From: Methanoculleus sp.
Lineage (GTDB): Archaea; Halobacteriota; Methanomicrobia; Methanomicrobiales; Methanoculleaceae
Assembly (NCBI GenBank): GCA_023230425.1
Contig: JALNXI010000070.1
Span: forward strand, 1 to 9,244
DNA: 9,244 nt
Direction: 5' to 3'
In this document: piece by piece, positions 1 through 5,917 of the stretch
Position numbering within the stretch: the first letter of the stretch is position 1
Layout of the letters: every line of letters starts with the position of its first letter
The notes under the pieces: model-generated
Told to the model about the DNA's origin: nothing
What the model saw: only the letters and a program-made list of their open reading frames with translations
The model's database searches: none
Position numbers and translations under genes: made by a program

Positions 1-485
1 TGGTCGCGACAAACCTCACCAACTTCGTCTGCCCCCTCATCCGCTACCGGACCATGGACCTCGCGGTCCTCGGGAAGAGCCCCTGCACCTGCGGCAGGAA
101 CTACCCCCTGCTCGAGAGGGTGGAAGGCCGGGTTCAGGACTTCATTGTGACAAGCAAGGGTGAACTCCTCTCCGGGATCACCATGAACATCGATACCGAT
201 GCGTTCGATAACGTTAAGCAGTTCCAGTTCTACCAGGAGAGGGTTGGGGAAGTTATCCTGAACATCGTGAAAAAACCCGCGTTCAGCGATCTGGATGCAG
301 ACTATCTCCGCCGGGAGGTTGGCCGGAGTTGCGGTGATGACGTTACTATCACCATCAGGTACGTGGACAACATCCCGCTCACCGCCCGCGGCAAGTATCG
401 CTACTTCGTCCAGAACATGCCGATACGCTTCGGCGAACGAGAACTCAGGAAGAACGAGCACGTACCCTCCGATATATCCGCCTGA
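1..485 (+). CDS. PaaK/CapK-family adenylate-forming ligase, C-terminal part (5' end outside window)
   Basis: The frame is open from position 3, so the gene starts left of the window; 160 codons are visible, ending at TGA 483-485. What is seen: the RYRTMD motif of the ATP-binding core, a CTCGR cysteine pair, the hinge-like VEGRVQDFIV, and near the end RGKYRY, whose lysine sits where adenylate-forming enzymes carry the catalytic lysine of the mobile C-terminal domain. This matches the phenylacetate-CoA-ligase/coenzyme F390 synthetase (PaaK/CapK) family, which activates carboxylic acids with ATP. The substrate is unknown. The first 127 bases are identical to 6861-6987 in the third ligase, then the two diverge. 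The next ligase follows after 16 bases on the same strand, suggesting an operon. The downstream neighbours (FemAB-like transferases, CapA) suggest surface-polymer work rather than phenylacetate breakdown. Confidence 0.85.
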   Translation, partial: VATNLTNFVCPLIRYRTMDLAVLGKSPCTCGRNYPLLERVEGRVQDFIVTSKGELLSGITMNIDTDAFDNVKQFQFYQERVGEVILNIVKKPAFSDLDADYLRREVGRSCGDDVTITIRYVDNIPLTARGKYRYFVQNMPIRFGERELRKNEHVPSDISA

Positions 486-488
486 CCC

Positions 489-496
489 GGGAGGTG
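489..496 (+). promoter_or_regulatory. Strong Shine-Dalgarno that sets the start of the second ligase
   Basis: GGGAGGTG lies 5 bases before ATG 502. It decides the start: the reading frame stays open back to an ATG at 295 inside the previous gene, but only 502 has this site. No TATA box is seen in the 16-base gap, consistent with co-transcription with the preceding gene. Confidence 0.8.
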
Positions 497-501
497 TGTA
501 C

Positions 502-1890
502 ATGAAGGCCGATCTCTTAAAATGGGCATCTCACGCGAACCCGCTCACCTTAAAGGCGCTTACCCTGGTGCCATCCTACCGGGTGTATCGTGAGATGTAC
601 GCACTCCTCCGGCAGTCCCGATGGTGGAGCCGGGAGGAACTCGCGGCCTACCAGGCGCGGGCACTCTCGTGCCTGCTCGACCACGCCTACGAGAACGTCC
701 CCTACTACCACCGGGTCTTTGAGGAGCGGGGCCTGGTTCCCGGGGATATTCAGACCCCGGGGGACCTCGCCCTCCTCCCCTTCCTGACAAAGGAGATCGT
801 CCAGGCGAACCTCGCCGACCTGAAAGCCCGGAACTACCCGGAGGCAGCCTTCGAGTATGTGCGCACATCCGGTTCCACCGGCACCCCCATGGGGTTCTAC
901 TACGAGCGGGGAGTCTCCCGGGCGAAGGAGTGGGCGTTCATGAAGACCCAGTGGGACCGTGTCGGCTATTGCTTCGGAGACCGGTGCGTCATCCTCCGGG
1001 GGCACGTAGTGGACACAGCGTCGAGCGGCACCTACTGGAGGCGGGCGCTCTTCGGCCGCTGGCTGATCATGTCCTCTCACCAGATGACCGAGGAGACCCT
1101 GCCGGCCTATATCGACCGGATCCGGAAGTTCCGGCCCCGATTCATCCACGCCTACCCATCCACGGCCGTGATCCTGGCCCGCTACATGCGGGAGCACGGC
1201 ATCGAACCGTTCCCGACGGTGAAGGCGGTCCTCTGCGGGTCCGAGAACCTCTACCCCTGGCAGCGGAGCCTTCTCGCAGAGGCGTTTGGGTGCAGGGTCT
1301 TCTCCTGGTATGGGAACTCCGAGCAGACCGTGCTTGCCGGAGAGTGCGAGGAGAGCACCCACTACCATATCTTCCCCGAATACAGCATCGTCGAACTGAT
1401 CGGGCGGGACGGCCTGCCCGTCGAGGGGCCGGGCGCGATGGGGGAAGTGGTCGCGACAAACCTCACCAACTTCGTCTGCCCCCTCATCCGCTACCGGACC
1501 ATGGACGTTGCGGTTGCCACGGAAAAGCAGTGTCCATGCGGGAGGCAGTATCCCCTGCTCGAAAAGGTGGAGGGGAGACTTCAGGAGTTCATCGTGACCC
1601 GGAGCGGACATCTGATCTCCGTCACCCCCATCAACTACGAATCAGGAGCTTTCGAGAACATCAGGCAGTTTCAGATGTACCAGGAGGAGATGGGCGAACT
1701 CATCATGAAGGTCGTCAGAAAACCGACCTACACCGAGGAGGACACCCAGCAGCTGACCCGGGAGCTCCGGTGGCAGCTCGGCGATGAAGTGAACGTCCAC
1801 GTCCGCTTTGTTGATGAGATTCCCCGCACCCGGGGCGGAAAGTTCCGCTACCTCATCCAGAAACTCCCGATATCAATCGGAGACCTCTGA
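502..1890 (+). CDS. PaaK/CapK-family adenylate-forming ligase (second copy, complete)
   Basis: This 462-residue protein has the usual length for the PaaK/CapK family. Motifs in order: phosphate-binding TSGSTGTP (122-129), WYGNSEQ (269-275), RYRTMD (330-335), hinge-region EGRLQEF (357-363), and GGKFRY with the presumed catalytic Lys447 in the C-terminal domain. Cys282, His287, His289, Cys344 and Cys346 form a possible metal-binding set of a kind seen in some PaaK-like proteins; the metal role here is inference. There is no signal peptide or membrane segment, so it should act in the cytoplasm. The family activates carboxylic acids as acyl-adenylates, usually for transfer to CoA; the acid is unknown. 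It shares blocks of exact DNA identity with the third ligase (1219-1310 and 1427-1506). The gene ends 4 bases from the converging transferase gene, with no visible terminator. Confidence 0.9.
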   Translation: MKADLLKWASHANPLTLKALTLVPSYRVYREMYALLRQSRWWSREELAAYQARALSCLLDHAYENVPYYHRVFEERGLVPGDIQTPGDLALLPFLTKEIVQANLADLKARNYPEAAFEYVRTSGSTGTPMGFYYERGVSRAKEWAFMKTQWDRVGYCFGDRCVILRGHVVDTASSGTYWRRALFGRWLIMSSHQMTEETLPAYIDRIRKFRPRFIHAYPSTAVILARYMREHGIEPFPTVKAVLCGSENLYPWQRSLLAEAFGCRVFSWYGNSEQTVLAGECEESTHYHIFPEYSIVELIGRDGLPVEGPGAMGEVVATNLTNFVCPLIRYRTMDVAVATEKQCPCGRQYPLLEKVEGRLQEFIVTRSGHLISVTPINYESGAFENIRQFQMYQEEMGELIMKVVRKPTYTEEDTQQLTRELRWQLGDEVNVHVRFVDEIPRTRGGKFRYLIQKLPISIGDL

Positions 1891-1894
1891 CGTA

Positions 1895-2926
1895 TCAGTC
1901 GATGTAGGAGACGACCCTGCGTTTCAGCCACGGTTTGTTGACGACGGAACCGTAAGCCCATTCCGCCAGGGCTCCGACCATATTCTTCCGGCAGACCTCC
2001 ATGTAAACGCTCAGGCCGGAGCAGAACCGGGATTTGAAGAAGTTCAGGTCCGGCGTGTTCGCCCCGATATTCTCAAAGGAAGGGTAGCCGTCAGCCTTTG
2101 CACGCTGGACCAGGAGCCACTGGAGATACTCGTTCCCGGCATGGCCGCTCTCAATCCGCGGCGTCCCCATCCAGAGCAGGAAGCGTTTGTACTCCTGGGT
2201 GGCGACGGACCCCGTGAGCGCACCTTCCCGGTCGTAGAGGTAGTAGGCCGCAAGATGGTCCGGATACGCCCGGAAGAGGGCCTCAAAGTAGCGCCTGCTG
2301 ACCATCGGGATGTTCATATCCGGCTGGCTGAACCGCCTGGCAATCGATGTATACAGCACCGATATATCGGCGCTCCGCACGAGGTCCATACCGGCCTCCT
2401 CGGCCTTCCGGATCTTGTTGCGGAGTTTGTAGTGGAAACTGCTCCAGATCGCCCCCGTCGGCTGCGAGAGGTCGATCATGTAGGTGTAGTGGACCTTCGG
2501 GGTATACCCCCGCCAGAGGAACTGCCTGACGTCGACGAGGCCGGGCACGAGGACCAGGGAGAGGTAGTGCGGTGAGATCGCATCGATCTCTCTGGAGAGG
2601 TCATCGGCGATGAGGTCCATGACCGCCTCTTTCTTGCCCTGTTTCAGCGTATCAAACCCTCTTGCGGGGATGAGACCCTGGTAGGGGATGACCGCCTGCA
2701 TGGGCGGCGGCGAGAAGAGCGTCTTTATCCCACGCGTGTTCCTGAGGTAGAGCGGGGCGAGGCAGACAAGTTCCTCCCCCCTGTAGACCCCGTAGGGGAG
2801 GAGCCGGTACCCCGCATGCTCCCCGGTGATCGCTATGTAGTCCCACTTGTGGAAAAGCAGCCCGTACGGGCTTGCATCAACGAACGAATCCCATAGTTCT
2901 CTGTCTTTCACGAGTTCGAGCGCCAT
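1895..2926 (-). CDS. FemAB-like / GNAT-fold acyl- or aminoacyl-transferase, copy 1
   Basis: The protein has 343 residues. Conserved stretches shared with the two copies to its right: LLFHKWD (23-29), FSPPP (71-75), KLRNKIRK (167-174), TQEYKRFLLWMG (243-254), NEYLQWLLVQRAK (265-277) and FEN.GAN.PDLNFFKS (284-299). This pattern fits the FemAB-like/BioF2-like acetyltransferase-fold family (PF13480 type), with two GNAT-like halves and the better conserved one at residues about 150-300. In bacteria, relatives move aminoacyl groups onto cell-wall or exopolysaccharide precursors. An archaeon without murein would need another acceptor, so a glycan or lipid carrier is only inference. ATG 2926 is chosen because it places a conserved Trp at residue 12, as in both paralogues. 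The ribosome site is weak (GGAAG, about 10 bases upstream). A TATA box lies about 70 bases upstream. No signal peptide is seen. Confidence 0.8.
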   Translation of the reverse strand: MALELVKDRELWDSFVDASPYGLLFHKWDYIAITGEHAGYRLLPYGVYRGEELVCLAPLYLRNTRGIKTLFSPPPMQAVIPYQGLIPARGFDTLKQGKKEAVMDLIADDLSREIDAISPHYLSLVLVPGLVDVRQFLWRGYTPKVHYTYMIDLSQPTGAIWSSFHYKLRNKIRKAEEAGMDLVRSADISVLYTSIARRFSQPDMNIPMVSRRYFEALFRAYPDHLAAYYLYDREGALTGSVATQEYKRFLLWMGTPRIESGHAGNEYLQWLLVQRAKADGYPSFENIGANTPDLNFFKSRFCSGLSVYMEVCRKNMVGALAEWAYGSVVNKPWLKRRVVSYID

Positions 2927-2988
2927 AGAGCCTGACTTCCGGCCGATCGGTCATACCAGACCGCGTCCGCCGGAGGATAACTCAGACG

Positions 2989-3004
2989 TTATAGTTATAT
3001 CTTT
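2989..3004 (-). promoter_or_regulatory. Putative archaeal TATA box of transferase copy 1
   Basis: On the minus strand the AT-rich run AAAGATATAACTATAA stands out in GC-rich DNA. Its centre is about 71 bases from ATG 2926, so transcription starting about 25 bases downstream would give a leader of roughly 45 bases. The AAAGATATA core recurs before copy 3. Confidence 0.5.
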
Positions 3005-3095
3005 CGCCCGCCGACCTCCGGTCACGGGGGTCTGCATTCTTCTCCGGGAGTCCTGGGACATCCCCGGCCCCATGGAGTCCTCCTGCTGCATGCGT

Positions 3096-4124
3096 CTACT
3101 CGATGTAGGAGACGAGCCTCCTCTTAATCCGCGGCCTGTTGACGATGTTGCTGTAGACCCACTCCGCCATCTTCCCCACACCGTTCTTCTTACTCATTTC
3201 AAGATAGATGGAGAGGGCCGGGTTGTACTTCGCCTTGTGCATATTCAGGTTCGGGTTGTTTGCCCCTGTGTTCTCGAACTCCAAAAACCCCTTCTCCTTC
3301 GCATCCCGGAGCAGGAGCCACTGGAGGTACTCGTTTGCCGATGTGCCGTCGATCTTCGGTCCCCCGACCCAGAGGATATACCGCTTGTACTCCTGGGTCG
3401 TGCCGACCCCTTTGAGGTCTCCGTTCCGGTCGTAGAGGTGATAGACATGCACGTGGTCGGGATACGCCCGGAAGATCTCCTCGAAATACTGCCGTGTGAC
3501 CATCGGGATATTCATCTCAGGCTGGCTGAACCGCCGAACTACCGCCTCGTAGAACGGACCGAGATCGGCCCCCTCCTCCATATAGTAGCCATCCCTCTCA
3601 AACTTCCGGAGGTTTGTCCGCAACTTCCCATTCAGGTTCTCCCAGAGGGTCTCCAGCGGAGGGGCGAGGTTGATCGTGTAGGAGTAGTTGATCCTGATCC
3701 GGTAGCCATCCCGGATGAACTGGCGTATGTCGCGAAAACCCGGGACGAGTTTCATCGAGAGGTAGTCAGGAGCGAGATTCCCGAGTTCTTCCCGGAGCCC
3801 CTCAGCGACCACCTGCAGCGTCGACTCTTTCTTGCTCTGCTTCGCTGTGGTGTAATCTCTCCCCATCACAATACCCAGGTAGGGCACGATCGCCTGCAAC
3901 GGCGGTGGTGAGAGCACAATGGAGAGTCCGCAGGACCGCTTGTGGAAGAACGGGCAAACGGCGGCGAGTTCATCGCCCATATAAATGCCGTAGGGGAGGG
4001 CCGTATACCCGGTAAGTTGCTCAGTGATCTTTAAGGAATCCCACTTGTGGAAGAGGAGGCCGGATGGGCTGGCGTCGATGAACGTGTCCCAGGTCTCTCT
4101 ATCGGTGATAGCCTCAACTGGCAA
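3096..4124 (-). CDS. FemAB-like / GNAT-fold acyl- or aminoacyl-transferase, copy 2 (TTG start)
   Basis: This paralogue of the 1895-2926 gene has 342 residues from TTG 4124. Shared blocks include LLFHKWD, FSPPPLQAIVPY, KLRTNLRK, RFSQPEMNIPMV, TQEYKRYILWVG, NEYLQWLLLRDAKEKG and FENTGANNPNLN, so the same FemAB-like transferase fold and role are expected. The frame stays open upstream to 4319, but three facts favour TTG 4124: a GGGGGGAG site 6 bases before it, the conserved Trp at residue 12 as in both paralogues, and a TATA box at 4184-4193 lying inside the would-be extension. It ends in RRLVSYIE like copy 1 (RRVVSYID), and 16 bases near the two 3' ends are identical (1899-1914 and 3100-3115). 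The glycines and asparagines of the FEN.GAN block are intact. The substrate cannot be read. Confidence 0.8.
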   Translation of the reverse strand: MPVEAITDRETWDTFIDASPSGLLFHKWDSLKITEQLTGYTALPYGIYMGDELAAVCPFFHKRSCGLSIVLSPPPLQAIVPYLGIVMGRDYTTAKQSKKESTLQVVAEGLREELGNLAPDYLSMKLVPGFRDIRQFIRDGYRIRINYSYTINLAPPLETLWENLNGKLRTNLRKFERDGYYMEEGADLGPFYEAVVRRFSQPEMNIPMVTRQYFEEIFRAYPDHVHVYHLYDRNGDLKGVGTTQEYKRYILWVGGPKIDGTSANEYLQWLLLRDAKEKGFLEFENTGANNPNLNMHKAKYNPALSIYLEMSKKNGVGKMAEWVYSNIVNRPRIKRRLVSYIE

Positions 4125-4130
4125 ATCGTT

Positions 4131-4138
4131 CTCCCCCC
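4131..4138 (-). promoter_or_regulatory. Shine-Dalgarno supporting the TTG start of copy 2
   Basis: The minus strand reads GGGGGGAG, then 6 bases, then TTG at 4124. This is the only convincing ribosome site for the gene; no ATG or GTG nearby fits the paralogue alignment. Confidence 0.55.
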
Positions 4139-4183
4139 CTCTGCCGGATATTCCCGGAGGTCTCCTATTTCCTGCGGTCACCC

Positions 4184-4193
4184 AGATAAATAT
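4184..4193 (-). promoter_or_regulatory. Putative archaeal TATA box of transferase copy 2
   Basis: ATATTTATCT on the minus strand is centred about 64 bases from TTG 4124, giving an expected leader of about 38 bases. It sits in the 241-base gap between copies 2 and 3. The rest of that gap (4194-4365) shows no gene, repeat or clear terminator that I can see. Confidence 0.5.
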
Positions 4194-4365
4194 GGCGGTC
4201 GCCATCAACTCCGGGATGTGAAAGAGCCCCTGGCGCCGCATACACCCGGGACGCCCCCATCCCTCCAGTCGGCGGGAGGCCGGTATCAGACATACGAGGC
4301 CCTGGCCCGTCGTTGGCAAAGCGGGAGCGGGGAGAGAGGGGGAGCACAGGGTCCGGCAATGGTGT

Positions 4366-5382
4366 CTAGATCCTGCCGGCCGCCATCATCAGTCTTTTGA
4401 CGAAGGTGAGGTACGCCCACTCGGAGACCGCCCCGAGGGCATCTTTCTTCTCGATCTCGAAGTAGGTCGTGAGGTCCGGGTTGAACTTCGACTTGAAGAA
4501 GACCAGGTCGGGGTTGTTCGCGCCCATGTTCTCAAAGGTCCGGTAGCCTTCGGCCTTTGCACGCTGAATCAGGAGCCACTGGAGGTACTCATTACCGGCA
4601 TGAGCGCTCTTTAGCCGCGGCGTCCCCATCCAGAGCAGAAATCGCTTGTATTCCTGGGTTGCCACCACGCCCGCGACCTCATCTCCGGCATCGTAGAGGT
4701 AGTATATCCCGATCCGATCCGGGTAAGCACGCACGAGGTCTTCGAGATACTCCCGCCTTATGGGCGGGATATCGAGCGACGGGTCCTGGTACCGGTCGGC
4801 GAGGAGCCGGTGGAGCGTGGAGACGTCGCCTGTCTTCTCCAGCCGAAGATCGGCTTTCGCCTCTTTCTTCAGTTTGTTCCGGAGCTTGTAGTGGAGGTTG
4901 TTCCAGAGTTCATCAAGCGGCCGCTCCAGGTTGATGGTGTAGGTATACCGGATCCTTGCGTCGCACCCGTCCCAGAGGTAGTGACGTATATCGTTGAACT
5001 CCGGGACAAAGGCTATCGAGAGGTAGTTCGGTGAGAGGCCCTCAAGCACTCCCCGGATATCTTCGGCGACCAGGCGCAGCACCGACTCCTTCTTGCTCTG
5101 TTTGAACCCCTCGAAGTTCCCGCTCATAACACACCCAAGATGAGGTATCACGGTGAGCGGGGGAGGGGAGAATACGGCGTTAATGCCGTGCGCCCGCCTG
5201 CAGAAAAGCGGAAATGCACAGATGGGCTCATCCCCATTATAGACCGCGTAGGGAAGGAGTGTGCTCCCGGTATGCTTTGCTGTCAGGTGCAGGTAGTCCC
5301 ACTTATGAAAGAGGAGTCCGGACGGACTCTCATCGATGAAGGAGTCCCAGGTATCTCTGTCGTCAACTCTGCCCGCTGCCAT
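4366..5382 (-). CDS. FemAB-like / GNAT-fold acyl- or aminoacyl-transferase, copy 3
   Basis: The protein has 338 residues from ATG 5382. It carries the family blocks LLFHKWD, FSPPPLTVIPHLG, KLRNKLKK, TQEYKRFLLWMGTPR, NEYLQWLLIQRAKAEGY and FENMGANNPDLVFFKSKF, and is closest to copy 1 in this region. A GTG at 5394 would add four residues, but it lies inside the AAGGTGA ribosome site that serves ATG 5382, and the ATG puts the conserved Trp at residue 12 as in both paralogues. Unlike copies 1 and 2 it lacks the RR.VSYI(D/E) ending and stops with VKRLMMAAGRI, so its C-terminus has diverged. No signal peptide or membrane helix is seen. It is the first gene of the minus-strand array, with its own TATA box. 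FemAB-like transfer of an aminoacyl or acyl group to a surface precursor is inferred from the family. Confidence 0.8.
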   Translation of the reverse strand: MAAGRVDDRDTWDSFIDESPSGLLFHKWDYLHLTAKHTGSTLLPYAVYNGDEPICAFPLFCRRAHGINAVFSPPPLTVIPHLGCVMSGNFEGFKQSKKESVLRLVAEDIRGVLEGLSPNYLSIAFVPEFNDIRHYLWDGCDARIRYTYTINLERPLDELWNNLHYKLRNKLKKEAKADLRLEKTGDVSTLHRLLADRYQDPSLDIPPIRREYLEDLVRAYPDRIGIYYLYDAGDEVAGVVATQEYKRFLLWMGTPRLKSAHAGNEYLQWLLIQRAKAEGYRTFENMGANNPDLVFFKSKFNPDLTTYFEIEKKDALGAVSEWAYLTFVKRLMMAAGRI

Positions 5383-5390
5383 TCCTTCCG

Positions 5391-5397
5391 TCACCTT
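5391..5397 (-). promoter_or_regulatory. Shine-Dalgarno of transferase copy 3
   Basis: AAGGTGA on the minus strand, 8 bases before ATG 5382, matches the archaeal anti-Shine-Dalgarno well and argues against the GTG at 5394 as the start. Confidence 0.55.
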
Positions 5398-5449
5398 CGC
5401 CCTGTCACGCTATTTGCTCCTCGACGACCTCTAATCACCTCCGGAGCCC

Positions 5450-5462
5450 ATATATATCTTTC
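5450..5462 (-). promoter_or_regulatory. Putative archaeal TATA box of transferase copy 3
   Basis: The minus strand reads GAAAGATATATAT, centred about 72 bases from ATG 5382. It shares AAAGATATA with the element before copy 1 and a near-equal distance to the start codon with both other copies. Confidence 0.55.
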
Positions 5463-5572
5463 TCCAGGCCAGCCGGGTCCTGCAGCGAATCGCCGGGATG
5501 CCGGGCGTGGCCATCCCATCCGGAGGAACGGGGCGCCTCCGGTCGCAGCGCCGGGCCTCCCGACAGGAATCA

Positions 5573-5581
5573 TTATATATG
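5573..5581 (+). promoter_or_regulatory. Putative TATA box before the 63-codon ORF
   Basis: TTATATATG is centred about 25 bases from ATG 5602. Transcription would then begin almost at the start codon, giving a near-leaderless message, although a GAGGT ribosome-like site (5591-5595) is also present. Confidence 0.4.
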
Positions 5582-5601
5582 GCGACACGTGAGGTAGAGG
5601 C

Positions 5602-5793
5602 ATGGTCGCACTCCGCCTTCTTGCCGTGGACGACGTCTCGTTCCGCTCGTGGGAGGGTAACGGTTCAGGTGCGTACGGCGACATCTGGGTGATCATCCCG
5701 GAGAAAAATCTCTTTCCCAAGTTCCTGAAACATTTTTGCCGGGCATCCGGTCGGGATCTGGTTTCCATCCCGTATTCTGAGAACTTCTTCTAG
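5602..5793 (+). pseudogene. 63-codon ORF, possibly a decayed CapA-like N-terminus
   Basis: I do not recognise this 63-residue product as a complete family. Support for past or present coding: a TATA-like element upstream, GAGGT 6 bases before the ATG, and a strong preference for G or C at third codon positions in roughly its first 35 codons that weakens afterwards. The N-terminus, VALRLLAVDDVSF, resembles the opening of the CapA protein encoded at 7318 (QVRLMAVGDIWL), with the glycine of AVGD changed to D. Further on, GAYGDIWV also echoes that motif. The rest lacks the GNLET, ANNH and GHHSH motifs of CapA. It may be the remnant left by a deletion or recombination in this duplicated locus, or a real small protein. 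The CapA link is weak. Confidence 0.3.
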
Positions 5794-5868
5794 ACGCAGG
5801 TGTAGATGCCCGGGAGCACCAACCGCCTCCCTTGTTGCTGGTGTCATTCCGTCTCATTCGGAGCAAAA

Positions 5869-5877
5869 CGTTTAATG
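5869..5877 (+). promoter_or_regulatory. Putative TATA box of the third ligase-capA operon
   Basis: CGTTTAATG is a modest TATA-like match centred about 45 bases before ATG 5918 (30 before ATG 5903). It is the only AT-rich element in this stretch. Confidence 0.35.
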
Positions 5878-5917
5878 CAGAGGATCGACATGAGCAGTGT
5901 CGATGGGTGTGCGGACG

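Larger units (their letters stand above)
5383..5917. other. Divergent intergenic region
   Basis: About 535 bases separate the minus-strand transferase array from the + strand ligase-capA pair. The region holds the copy 3 promoter, a second TATA-like site facing right (5573-5581), the 63-codon ORF at 5602-5793 and a third TATA-like site (5869-5877). Positions 5463-5570 show nothing recognisable. Confidence 0.6.

Noticed and set aside
1..485. ATG 54 as the start of the first ligase
   Set aside because: The frame is open to the window edge, and the residues before it match the conserved core of the other two ligases, so this is the internal Met of RYRTMD.
550..1611. Long minus-strand open frame opposite the second ligase, with a similar one at 5693-7309
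   Set aside because: Antisense shadows: both mirror the ligase coding sequence with its high-GC codon bias. Their similarity to each other simply follows from the ligase paralogy.
930..1787. +1 frame open stretch within the second ligase, with an equivalent at 6343-7068
   Set aside because: Proline/arginine-rich translations typical of out-of-frame GC-rich genes; no motifs.
1895..5382. Reading the three transferases as MurM/FemX peptidoglycan-bridge enzymes
   Set aside because: Name-level annotation only: archaeal promoters and neighbours argue against a murein substrate, so only the fold and general reaction class are claimed.
5435..5443. Near-perfect Shine-Dalgarno GGAGGTGAT on the minus strand
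   Set aside because: No start codon follows at a usable distance (a TAG overlaps its end), and it lies close to or upstream of the expected transcription start of transferase copy 3. Treated as chance.
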